The position numbers and the translations under genes were made by a program. Shown here piece after piece: positions 21,291-37,535 of a stretch of 64,000 nt of DNA. This stretch comes from Eulemur rufifrons (taxonomy: Eukaryota; Chordata; Mammalia; Primates; Lemuridae). The notes under the pieces were generated by a model. The model had not been told where the DNA came from. It worked only from the letters and a program-made list of their open reading frames with translations, and ran no database searches. The stretch's first letter is position 1. Each line of letters opens with the position of its first letter. The DNA lies in NCBI RefSeq assembly GCF_041146395.1, contig NC_091012.1:12266193-12330192 (forward strand), given 5' to 3'.

Positions 21291-24239
21291 TGAAGCCACC
21301 GCCTTGTTCCCTCGTAGCATCCTCTAAAAGAAAAGTGCCAGAGTGTTTGTGTTGCTCTCATACCTGTACACGTAATCTAGTGTTTGTTTATCTTTTAGTC
21401 ACTCTGTACGTTTTTAGGGTTGCCTCTGTATCTTTGCTCTTTTAACATTACATGTGATGTTACCAACAAATCGCTCTTTATTCCTAAATTATGCTGCTTG
21501 GCAATTTCAGTGTAAAAACTTAAATCCTTTTCAGTGCAGGGACCTTTTCTCCCTGTTATTGCTTTAATCTGCTCTTCCCTTCCATTAACTTCGCCCTCCT
21601 TTCTCAACACCCTGAATCTATTGTCCACATCTTTAATGTATCTTTTCATTTCCTTCCTTTTACTTTATGAGCTGAAATTTTCTCAACGTTCTTTTCCAAA
21701 TCACAGTTGGCTCACCAACCAAATCCATCCTAATATTTAGCCCATACAGAAATTTGTAAAACTTTAGCATATTTAATAAGAGCTCTTTTTTTTTCTCAGA
21801 TAGCTCCCCTGTCAAAGCAACTTATTCATGTTTATGGAGGAGTTATCCTCTTATTGCTTGCTAAACACTGACTAGGAGATTTTAAATTCTTTTCTGTTCT
21901 ATGAATTATTCCAGTTTCCCCAAGGGTTAGTTGTTCTGCTTCATAGTCTCGAGTGTTCTTTTTCACGCTCTTGAATTTTTTCAAATATCTGGTGATTCTT
22001 GTGTTTTTCCTGGTGCTTTGAATGAAGGATGATGTTGTTTTAGTGTAGGTAGCTGGTGTGTGCTCCTTTCACAGTGCTGTGGATTTGTATCCCAAGAGCG
22101 TCCCCTCCATGGCTGCCTGGACCTGCTGTGCGGATCCTGCCAGGCAAGCTTCTGGGAGGATGTGTGGGTGGGAAGCTACCAGAAAAACAAAGGTCCAGGC
22201 TGGCCATCCCTGGATAAAATTTAACTGGGGCATAAAAGTTTAGTGTATTTCTGTCCTGAAAGGGGCTGCTTTTCATTTAAAAAGAAATTTCCAGCATTGC
22301 TATAGGTTGCATTCTACTTTTTAGGGCCCCTTGCAGCCATGGGAGCTGATTTCTTTAGAGAACAGTTCCCAGCCTTAGCTAAATTTTGAAATGAATTACT
22401 TCTATTATTTGAATATGTAATTCACAGAGTGAAGTGTCTTTCTTGGAGACCCTGCTAGGAGACTGGACTGTAATTTTTCTCCACCTCTCCAAAGGCATCC
22501 TCTCTTGCAGGAATTCTTCAAAATATCTTGCCACTGAATCGTCTGTCTTATTTCTTAGTACATTGCTATCATTTTATTCCATTTTAGGAGTATTGTTTTG
22601 CTGTCATTTTAATTGGATATTGACAAAGAGAGGAGGGCCCAATTCCTCCTTTATTGAATGTTAATTGGCAGAACATACCAGCCTGAAAAACAAATGTTAT
22701 GGTCTTCATATTCCAGCCACCAAAAATTTAACAGCAGGGGCTCTAAAATGTCACAATTTTCCTTAAACTTTTGAAATATTTTCTTGATATGTTTTTCTGA
22801 ACTTCAGAGCCACATACAGGATTCCAGTCTATAAGCCCATCGTTCTTTACATATCCTCTCGGCAGGTGCTTGGTGGTTAATAATTACTGAGCCAGGCCAC
22901 ACATTTACAATTAATAACATCATCTGACTTCTAGGTGAACACTTAGTATTTTTTTGCTTAAAAAAGAAAAACAAAACGGAATTTGTTTTGAATTTATTTC
23001 CAAATAACAGCATGTACCAAGAAGAAACCATAACAATTACAGCAGAAAAGACATGAGAGGAAATGCCCCTCCCAAGTGATACAAAGCTACTCAAGTGCTG
23101 ACATCAACAAGCAAGTCTGGGGCCAGAACATGAGCCTGGCGGAGAAGGTGTCATTGCCAGACGCGCTGTCTCAACGTGCCTTCTAAATCTCAGAACCGGG
23201 ACTTACTACTTCTCCAGTTAAATATCCGAATTCAGGCATTTTTGACAAGTAGAGCATGTTTATGAAAATTCCTCTAAAAAGTTGCCACTCCTTTCCCTCC
23301 GGATCTCCCCAAACCTTTCCTCCACCCACAAAATTACTAATTACGGATTCATTTCATCCTGTAGAGACAGCTGCCAATCTCCTTTCTACCCTAATTCATG
23401 CATGTATTTTATTTGATATTTGTCAATGGAACTAAAACATTTTTAAGCACCACAGTGGTACTTCAGATTACGAGTTAAAAATCATTAACTTCATGTCCTT
23501 TGGATCCCTCTTTTAATCCAAATAACATTTGGAAACCCACATCCTCCCCTTTCAGGACAATGGTGCCATCATGAGGTGTTAATGGCTTGAGAATAAGCCT
23601 TAGAAATCTCAGATGGAGTCGTCATGTTCAAGTCAGAGACCTGCCAAGTCCTGTGCCAATTCTTATGCCCACTTTAAGCATGAGACACCAGAAGTAAATC
23701 ACTTTTCCCTGTCTCCCAGGAAATTAGGAAAACCTTCTAACATTTTAGTCTTAGCCCAGTAAAGCAGACTAAAGGTTCAGTCTTACCTTCCTTACTACCA
23801 AAAAGGTGATAAAACTAATAAAACTACTTGAAACAAATGACAAGAAAAAAGCCAAGGAATTGTCCAGTGTGACATAAGGGAGAAGGAAGACTTTTGCAAA
23901 TATTAAATATATGAAATAAAATTTATTTTTTGCTGATTGTATGAATTTCTCTTTTTTTGAGAAATCCAATAACAAAAAAATCTTTGCGATATCTTGATTG
24001 TGAAAATAAACAAAAATTTAAGATATCTGAGGCTTCTCTAGTTTGTTGGGTTATAAAGCTCTGATTACTTAAAAATAAGTACAGAAGTTCTAGGCACATC
24101 AGAATATTCTCATCGAAATATTGTCTTAAAACATAGTGGACTTTATAGACTTCAGTATGAAGCTAAATTTTGCAAGACATTTTTATTCAAAGGTAAAAAA
24201 GACCCACAAATATTAATCTGAAATTGATTTTGCAGTGGC
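21291..24239. other. Non-genic stretch, nothing firm
   Basis: About 3 kb of AT-rich, mostly unique sequence. A minus-strand frame of 84 codons at 21395-21649 is open but matches no family I know. I see no splice-flanked exon, RNA gene or recent repeat. Confidence 0.4.
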
Positions 24240-26411
24240 ACAACCTGGCCTCATCCACAGTCCAGGACCAATTTTACTCAATCTAAGATATGCTCACACA
24301 TTTGTGCCCATAGAGGCCGGCCTGGTAACAAAAATCTTATGGTAAATCTTAAAATTGCCTCGTTAACCAGCTCGTCCCTGTCGGCCAAGGTCTAGAAGCA
24401 GTCCTGCTCACCGAAAAGCTTGGAGGGAAACATGACATGAACGCAGAGACAGACCTTAAGACATGGCTCTCAGCTGTGTATCCTGCAGCAGCCCTATACA
24501 TCAGTTCCAGCCCCTCTCAGCTGTCATCGGGGGTCAGTCCTGCTCATTCAAGGACCTGTCTTGTGACTGAGTGACAGCACTCCCAGAGACCCAGCAGGAA
24601 CCACACCTATCCATACACATGGTATCAGGGATGCATTTGCTCAAACAACTGCAGTCCCTTGTCTCAGGAATAGTCCTACTGATCAAGAGCCTGAAACAAT
24701 TCAGTCTTCCCAGGGAATAGCCAGGATCTACAACTGTTTAATGCCTTGATTACAAGTCTGCCAACCACGGAACCCACCACAGACCCAGTAACAATCACAT
24801 GACTTGGCACCCACCTTACTCAAGTACAATCTCAGAAAAAAAAAATCATCAGCCCAGGTACCCAATAGGAGAAGGTATTTAGCTCCCAAAACTTGTTTGT
24901 AATGACTGAAAGAGGTGTTTGCTCTTTCAGATTCAGAGACAGAAACCAGGGATATCCAGACCATAAAAAATCAGGCAGATATGATCACCAATAAAAAAAT
25001 AAAGCTCCAGTAATCATCTCCAAAGGAATGAAGATCTAAGAAGTGTCTGACAAAGAATGCATCTCAGTGAGATACAAGAAAACACAGATAACTAAAAAAT
25101 AATCATAAAACAATGCATAAACACAATGAGAACTTTAATAGAGAAATAGAAAAGATAAAAAAGAACAAAATGAAAATCCTATTGCAGAAGTACACAATGG
25201 CAGAACCAACAACTGTAAGAGAAAGCTTTTATAAGAGACTCAGTTATTCAGAATAAAAATTCAGCAAACTCACAGACGAGTCTTTTGAAAGTAGTCAATT
25301 ACAAAGAAAAAAAATGAAAGAGAAAGCATGTGGGTCTGAGAGTTCATCCTTAAGTGAACAAATAGATGTATTTTTGATTTTCAAAGAATGGAGAAAGAGA
25401 AAAAAAGATTATTTAAAACTATAATGTCTTAAAATGTATCAAATATAGAAAAAAATGTGGACATCCAGTTTCACTAAATTCAAAATATCTAAAGCAAGAA
25501 AAACCCAAGGAAGATTTCCCAGGGTACATTATAATTGGAAAAATGCAAAGACAAAATGAGAATCTCAAAAGCAGCAAGAGATCAAAGAGTCTTCACATAT
25601 AATAAAACCTTTATGAAATCATCGGCAGAATTTTTCAGCAGAATCCTTGCAGGCCAGATGGAAGTGAGACCAAATATTCAAAGTGCTAAGGGATGGAAAA
25701 ATATAAAAATAAAAGCTCTGACAACTAAAAGATTATATTTAACAAATCTGTCCTTTAGAAATGAAGAAGAGATCAAGACATTCCCATATAAAGAAGTTGA
25801 AGAGTTAATCACTGCTACACCTGTCTTACAAGAAAGGCTGAAAGGAATTCTTCAGCATGAAATGATGGAATGCTAACTAACAATATGAAACATATAAATC
25901 TCACTGGAAACACTAAATACAACGAAAAATTCAGAACATTCTAATACTCTAATGGTAGTGCATAAATCAATTTTAACTCTAGCATAAAAGTTACAAAATA
26001 AAACTATTAAAATGAAGATAGCTAATATAATTTGCTGATGGATACACTATACAAAAAGTTGTAAAGTGTAACACAAATAGTATAAAATGTGTAGACGGGA
26101 AAAATGTGTTGAATTTTTTTCTATGCATAGAAGTTAACTTGTTATCATCTTAAGCTAGACTGTTGTAAGTATAAAATATTGTATGTAGGTCATAAACACC
26201 AGAAAAATAACTGTAGTGTATACAGAAAGAAAGAGAGAAAGTAATCAAAGCATATGCTGACAACAAAAACAAAGTAAGAAAATAGAAGACAGTATAAATT
26301 AAAAAAATATATATATAAAATGGATAGAAAAACAAATTTACGTTAGAAAGTCTTAACCTATTCATAATTACTTTACATATAAAGCGACTGAATTATCCCA
26401 TGAAAAGACAA
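24240..26411 (+). mobile_element. Old L1 (L1M type), 5' UTR and ORF1 remnant
   Basis: The segment at about 24240-25000 reads as an old L1 leader, with 'gctctttcagattcagagac' and 'ggatatccagaccataaaaa' typical of L1M 5' regions. From 25600 to 25876 a plus-strand frame preserves the decayed C-terminal part of ORF1p: a 'AEFFSRILAGQ' block matching the usual 'ADFSAETLQAR' position, 'EEEIKTFPYKE', and 'TPVLQERLKGIL' where 'RPALQE.LKE' stands in younger copies. It is the 5' portion of an element that resumes at 26820 beyond an LTR insertion. Confidence 0.65.
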
Positions 26412-26816
26412 TGCTATAGACTGATTGTTGCCTTTAAAATTTATGGTAAAATTTAATTGTCATATAATGGAATTAAGAAGTGAAACCTTTAAGAAGTGAT
26501 TAGACCATGAGGGCAAAATGAATGGATTAATTTTGTTTTTGTTTTAATCATAGGAGTTTGTTACTTATGAGCATAGGTCTGATATTTAAAAATAAATAAA
26601 TAAATAAAAAGCTTTGTCTGGTCCACACCCTCTCTGTCCCTCAATTTTTTGGCCTTCCTTCATGTTATGTTGCAATGAAAAGGCCTTTACCAGATGCCAG
26701 GACCATGCTCTTGCCCTGCCCAGCCTCCAGGATCATGACCCAAATAAACTCCTATTCTTTATAAATTACTCAGTCTGTGATATTCTGTTATAGCAGCAAA
26801 AAAATGGAATAGAACA
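26412..26816 (+). mobile_element. MaLR (MST/THE1-like) LTR inserted in the old L1
   Basis: It starts 'tgctatagactgattgttgc', contains 'gtgattagaccatgagggc' and 'ccagatgccaggaccatgct', and carries the polyadenylation-region text 'aataaactcctattctttat'. It ends 'tctgttatagcagcaaaaaa...agaaca'. These follow a MaLR LTR in sense. An exact 5-bp duplication was not found, so the boundaries are approximate. Confidence 0.7.
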
Positions 26817-26819
26817 GAA

Positions 26820-27561
26820 TGGCTAAATAGATTTTTTTAAAACCCAATCCAGTATTATATTGCTCATAAGAGACTCACTTTTGATTTAAGAACAAACAGA
26901 CTAAAAAGGAAAGGGTCAAAAAAAAATGTATTCCATGCAAATTATAAACAAAAGGGTGCAGGGGCGGTTATACTTATATGCACAAAATAGGATTCTAGGA
27001 AAGATCTGTCACAAAAGTAAAAATTGCTCACTAGATAATAAAAGAGGTTAATTTGTCAAGAGGATATACAATTAAACATACATATGCATGCAACACTAGA
27101 GCTCCTAAATATAAAAAGTGAACATTAACAGAATTGTATGAAGAAACAGAAAGACAACAGCAAAAGAGGATTTCACTACCCTACTTAAAAACAATGGATA
27201 GATCATTCAGAGAGAAAGCTAATTAAAAAAAAAAAGAGTGCACTTGTAAAATACTATACATCAAATGGACCTAACAGACATACATCAAACTTTCCATCCA
27301 ACATTATGAGAATACATATTCTGAAGAACACATGAAACATTCTTCAAATACAGCATATGTTGGACCAAAATGGTCTTCTCAAATGTAAGACTAAAATTAT
27401 ATTAAGTTTTTCTTTCTGATCATAATGGTATAATAATGAAAATTCATAGCAGAAAGAAAATATGGAAACTCAAAAATATGTGCATAGTAAAAAAAATATG
27501 TCCCTGAATAACCAGTGGGTCAAAGAAGAAATCTAAATTAAAATCAAAAAGTATTTTTGAG
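26820..27561 (+). mobile_element. Old L1 (L1M) ORF2 fragment, endonuclease part
   Basis: The text 'gctcataagagactcacttt', the 'ggcggttatacttatatgc' segment and 'cataatggtataataatgaa' follow L1 ORF2 in sense between endonuclease and RT. Many stops and indels are present. The ORF continues after the Alu at 27562. Confidence 0.7.
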
Positions 27562-27895
27562 GGCTGGGTGCAGTGGCTCACGCCTGCAATCCTAGCACTC
27601 TGGGAGGCCGAGGCAGGAGGATCACTTGAGCTCAGAAGTTCGAGACCAGCCTGAGCGAGACCAAGACCACATCTCTACTAATAATAGAAAGAAATTAGCT
27701 GGACAACTAAAAATATATAGAAAAAATTAGCCAGGCATGGTGGTGCATGCCTGTAGTCCCAGCTACTCAGGAGGCTGAGACAGGAGAATCACTTAAGCCC
27801 AGGAGTATGAGGTTGCTGTGAGCTAGGCTGATGCCACGGCACTCTAGCCTGGGCAACAGAGTGAGACTCTGTCTCAAAAAAATAAAAATACTAGA
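27562..27895 (+). mobile_element. Dimeric Alu, strepsirrhine type
   Basis: The head 'ggctgggtgcagtggctcac' is followed by 'ggaggccgaggcaggaggat', then an extra block 'gaaattagctggacaactaa' near the monomer junction. The right half contains 'ggtggtgcatgcctgtagtc' and 'gggcaacagagtgagactct', with a short A-rich tail. The junction block matches the other dimeric Alus here and differs from human AluS/Y. A target-site duplication could not be read. Confidence 0.85.
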
Positions 27896-30126
<2,231 letters not shown>

Positions 30127-30760
30127 TAAAAACAGAAGTACCATACAATCCTTCCATCTCACTTCTGGGTGCATGTCCAAAAGAAATGAAATCAGTAATA
30201 CAAAGACATATCTGTTCTCCTACATTTACAGCAGATTATTCATGATATATAGTAGAATATTGTTTAGCCATAAGAAAAAAGGTAACCCTGACATTTATGA
30301 CAACATGGATGGATGAACCAGATGGAAATTATGGTAAGTGAAATAAAATGGAGAACTACACTTACTATATGATATGAGCTATTTGTAGAATCTAAAAAAG
30401 TAGAGATCATAGAAGTAGAGAGTAGAATGGTGGGTGCCAACAGTGTTGGGGTGTGGTAAAAATTGTGAGATGTTTGTCAAAGAGTACAAATTTTTATTTA
30501 TAAGATGAATAAACTCTGGGGATATAATGTACAGCATTGTGAATATGGTTAATAGTGCTGTATTGTACACTTGAGATTAAGTAATACTCTCTTAAATAGG
30601 TTAAGAGAGTAGACCTTAAGTGTTCTCACTCCCTAAAATTTGGCAACTATGTGATATTATCGATGTGCTAGGTTCATTGTGTTAATCATTACACAATATA
30701 TACATATGTCAAGTCATCAAGATGTACACCTCCAAAACATAAAATTTATATTAGGATTTA
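30127..30760 (+). mobile_element. Old L1 (L1M) 3' end of ORF2 and 3' UTR
   Basis: After the Alu the element resumes with 'aaaagaaatgaaatcagtaa' and 'agaatattgtttagccataa'. It then enters an L1M-type 3' UTR: 'gtgggtgccaacagtgttgg', 'gatataatgtacagcattgt' and 'ttcattgtgttaatcattac', ending near 'gtacacctccaaaacataaa'. This terminus is different from the young L1 tails in the window. Confidence 0.75.
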
Positions 30761-31558
30761 TTGAAAATTCCACATGTTGGGAAGAAAGAAATGAATGAAT
30801 AAACAAAGGAACATAGAGGACACATTCTCAGTAAGTTGCATACTTAAACAAACAAAATTGTAATATTATAATTATTAAGATATAAGGTAAGAGTCAATAT
30901 GTTACTATATACTAGACAATATTCTAAGCTTCCCATAGACCATTTTTAGTTAAGAACTCTATATGGAAAGTAGCACATTAAACTATTTTATACATGTGGA
31001 AATTGTACACACACAGTTTAAATTTCCAATCTTAGTTCAAGCTAGGAAAAAGGAACTGTTAATGTAAAATGTATGATTAGATTTTTAAAATGAATATTTA
31101 AAAATAAAATATCTAATTATTTTATATGCAATTTAATATTTAATTAAAGGGTGATGCTTTGTACTCTGATGAAATTACAGAGTCTCCATTTCTGTAGAAT
31201 CACCTTTGAAACCTCCATAGGATTGGAAATTAATGAAACAGAAAATATTTGATGTCTGTCTACAGTATTTTGGGGACTTCTGAACCAAATCTCACTATGT
31301 CCACCACTATGTGCACACACTTCTGACAAGAAGCAAAAACACAACTTAAAAAATAGTTTAACATAGAAGTAGTCAGAAAAATGCACAGATTTCCCCAGCT
31401 ACCCCAAGGGAATGGATGAGTGGATCATGTAGGCCCTCACAGGCCAAGGGGAGGACTTTGGCTCTCACTGTGAATAGATGAAGGATCACTGAAGGGCAAA
31501 GGGAATCCTCAGATAATACTTTTCACAATCTTAAGGAGAACCAATACTCAGATAATTT
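30761..31558. other. Non-genic AT-rich stretch
   Basis: No gene or clear repeat is recognised. Weak MIR-like wording occurs near 30900-31030. Confidence 0.35.
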
Positions 31559-31738
31559 AAGAGTATGGGGATGGGGGAATAACCACATGATGAGTGCAAT
31601 GGACACTGTCTGGGGAATGGACATGCCTGAAGTTCTGACTCGCGGAGACGGGCGGGACATGGGCAATATACATAACCTGAACTTTTGTACCCCCATAATA
31701 ATCTGAAATTAAAAAACTAACAAACAAAAAAGAGTATG
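31559..31738 (+). mobile_element. Severely 5'-truncated L1 (3' UTR tip only)
   Basis: Only the last ~160 bases of a young-type L1 are present (31568-31729): 'cacatgatgagtgcaatgga', 'gggcaatatacataacctga' and the terminal 'acttttgtacccccataata', then an A-rich tail. The 9-mer 'aagagtatg' flanks it at 31559-31567 and 31730-31738, consistent with a target-site duplication. Such extreme 5' truncation is common for L1. Confidence 0.8.
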
Positions 31739-32146
31739 AGAAAGAAGATGTCCTTCTATAAGAACAAGAGAAATAAACCTAGGCTTCTCAAAAATGTGTT
31801 TCATTACACCAGAGTTTCTTAATCCACACTTTAAGGTCTGGCTTCCTCCTTGACATTTGGACCTATCACTTATGTCATCTACTTCCTTCATTCACTCCCA
31901 CCTACCTGGGTGTTTGGATACTGTTTCCTCTCTCTTCACATTGCAGGGCTCTTTCATTTGTGTCAAAAAGGTGACTAGGTCCAGCTTAGAGACAGCAAGT
32001 TCTATTTTATTAAAAAATGACACATGAATTTTGCTTGGGGTTCTTCAATTTTCAACTTAGTATTGTAATCACTAGAGAAGAGAGAATATTCTACAAAATT
32101 ATTTTCCTAAATACCATTTTCTGACAGCTCCTGTGAGATATCTAGG

Positions 32147-33060
32147 AAGGCCATTCTCACTGGAGTTAAGTGATATCTCATTGTGGTTTTGATTTGCATT
32201 TCCCTGATTATTAGAGATGTTGAACATTTTTTCATATGTTTGTTAGCTATTTTTATCTCTTCTTTTGAAAAATTTCTATTCATGTCCTTTGCCCACTTTT
32301 TGATAGGATTGTTCGATTTTTTTCTTACTGATTTTCCTGAGTTCTAAATAGATTCTTGTTATCAGTCCTTTGTCTGATGTGTAGCATGCGAAATTTTTTT
32401 CCCATTCTGTAGGTTGTCTGCTTACTCTCATGACTATTTCTTTGGCTGTGCAGAAGCTTTTTAATTTGATCAGGTCCCATTTATTTATTTTTGTTGTTGC
32501 TGTGATTGCCGTAGGGGTCTTCTTCATAAATTCTTTGCCTAGGCCAATGTCTGTAAGAGTCTTTCCTACATTTTCTTCTAGAATTCTAATAGTTTCCCAC
32601 CTAAGGTTTAAGTCTGTTATCCACCGTGATTTGATTTTTGTGAGAGGTGAAAGCTGTGTGTCCTGTTTTAGTCTTCTACATGTGGCTATCCAGTTTTCCC
32701 AGCACCATTTATTGAATAAGGAATCTTTTCCCCAGAGTATGTTTTTGTCTGCTTTGTCAAAGATTAGATGGCTATATGAGGATGGTTTTATATTTGGATT
32801 TTCTGTTCTGTTCCACTGGTCTGTGTCCCCGCACTTGTGCCAATACTAAGAAGTTTTAATAATCACAGCCTTGTAGTATAGTTTGAAGTCTGGCAAATTA
32901 ATACCTCCCATTTTGTTTTTGTTGCTTAAAATTGCTTTTGCTAAACGGGGTTTTCTCTGGTTCCATACAAAGTGTAAAATTATTTTTTCTGTATCTGTGA
33001 AAAATGATGTTGGTAATTTAATAGGGATTGCATTGAATCTGTAGATAATTTTGGGGACTG
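32147..33060 (-). mobile_element. Young L1 ORF2 segment, inverted half of a twin-primed insertion
   Basis: The plus strand is the reverse complement of ORF2 and parallels the 8 kb element at about 10046-10955 over its full length. It includes 'ctgtgcagaagctttttaat' and 'gcctaggccaatgtctgtaa'. At 33060 the orientation flips to a plus-strand 3' end that continues about 100 bases further along the L1. This is the layout produced by twin priming, in which a second primer starts on the same L1 RNA. Stops and indels are present and no intact frame remains. Confidence 0.85.
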
Positions 33061-33676
33061 TAAACTAGTGCAATCCCCGTGGAAAACAATATGGAGATAC
33101 CTTAAACAGATTCAAGTAGACCTACCATTCGATCCAGCAATCCCATTATTGGGCATCTACCCAGAAGAACAAAAGTCATTCTATAAAAAAGACACCTGCC
33201 CCCGAATGTTTATAGCAGCACAATTCACAATTGCAAAGATGTGGAAACAACCCAAATGCCCATCAATTCATGAATGGATTAGCAAAATGTGGTATATATA
33301 TACCATGGAATATTACTCAGCTATAAGAAATAATGGTGATATGGCATTCTTTGGTTCTCCTGGAGAGAGTTAGAACCCATTCTATTAAGTGAAGTATCCC
33401 AAGAATGGAAAAATAAGCACCACATGTACTCACCAGCAAACTGGTTTCCCTGAGTGCACGTTTGGGAATAACACCACTTGGGTATTGGACAGAGGTGGGG
33501 GCTGGGGGGAAGGGATGGGTGTATACCTACTTGATGAGTGCGATGTGCACTGTCTAGCGAATGGACACGCTTGAAGCTCAGACTCGGGGGATGGGGGGCA
33601 TGGGCAATATATATAACCTGAACTTTTGTACCCCCATAATGAGCTGAAATTTTATATATATATATATATATATATA
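33061..33676 (+). mobile_element. Young L1 3' end, sense half of the twin-primed insertion
   Basis: A plus-strand frame (33068-33373) holds the ORF2 C-terminus, with '[18 protein letters not shown]', '[14 protein letters not shown]' and '[11 protein letters not shown]'. It is followed by a 3' UTR ending 'acttttgtacccccataatg', then a TA-rich rather than pure A tail (33650-33676). No target-site duplication could be read with confidence. Confidence 0.85.
33650..33676 (+). repeat. (TA)n microsatellite at the L1 tail
   Basis: About 13 TA repeats directly after the L1 terminus, probably grown from the A-rich tail. Confidence 0.85.
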
Positions 33677-34326
<650 letters not shown>

Positions 34327-34879
34327 TTAATTTGACCCAACATAAAATGAAGGAGTTAAGAATACTGGCTCTGACATATATTAGTGACCTGAATTACACA
34401 AGAAGATATACTTTAACACATTAATATTCCTTAAGGCATTCTCTACCTCTGTGGAAACAGAATGACATAAGATCCACAAAATTAGTGTAGACACTATGCT
34501 TATATAGAATACAAAATATAAAACTAAAGCATCAACACAGGAATATATATTTTTTAGTGCTATATTTTCGTCATACAGAAACATTTGTGTCTATTCCTCA
34601 CATGGAAAAGTCATGTTGAATTACAAGCACATTTCTCAAATTTTATTGTGTTCAACAATGAACTAGAGGTCTTGTTATAAGGCAGATTCTGCTTCAGGAG
34701 ATCTGGGTGACGCCTGACACTTGGCATTTCTAACAAGCTCACTGGAGATGCCAAGGCCTCAGGTCTAAAAGCCACAGTTTTGATCAGCAGAGGTAGAACA
34801 CTGAGGGAAGAATTCATGGATGGCATGGAATTGAGAGTTTTCTGAAATATACAGCTAACATTATAGCAAGAATAGCAGC
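34327..34879. other. Non-genic stretch
   Basis: No gene or confident repeat. Short minus-strand frames lack domains. Confidence 0.35.
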
Positions 34880-35045
34880 AATCCTTATGAACATTTACTA
34901 TGTACTAGATGTCATTCTAACAGTTTTTCACATGTTAATGCTTAAATCCACAAAATAATCTATGAGAAAAATAACACTATTTTTCTTTTATGAGAATATT
35001 TTGCCCATTATCCAGTAAACAGCAGATCTTGGGTTTTACCCTAGT
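34880..35045 (+). mobile_element. MIR SINE, diverged
   Basis: The order 'tactatgtactagatgtcat', 'tctaacagtttttcacatgt', 'tgcttaaatccacaaaataa' and 'gcccattatccagtaaacag' follows the MIR consensus in sense. The 3' part is weak. Confidence 0.6.
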
Positions 35046-35115
35046 TTGTTTGACTTAGAATTTATCTCAAATGGACATAGAGTCCAACATACAGAGACAA
35101 CCACAACAGAATGTT

Positions 35116-35128
35116 CAGAGCACATTTT
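35116..35128. repeat. Target-site duplication of the Alu at 35129, left copy
   Basis: 'cagagcacatttt' occurs here and at 35470-35482. The last T residues merge with the T-rich tail strand, so the inner boundary is approximate. Confidence 0.85.

Positions 35129-37535
<2,407 letters not shown>

Noticed and set aside
21395..21649. Minus-strand 84-codon frame beginning MKRYIKDVDNRF
   Set aside because: It looks protein-like in composition, but I recognise no family, see no splice sites and cannot exclude chance. It is listed only within the non-genic stretch.
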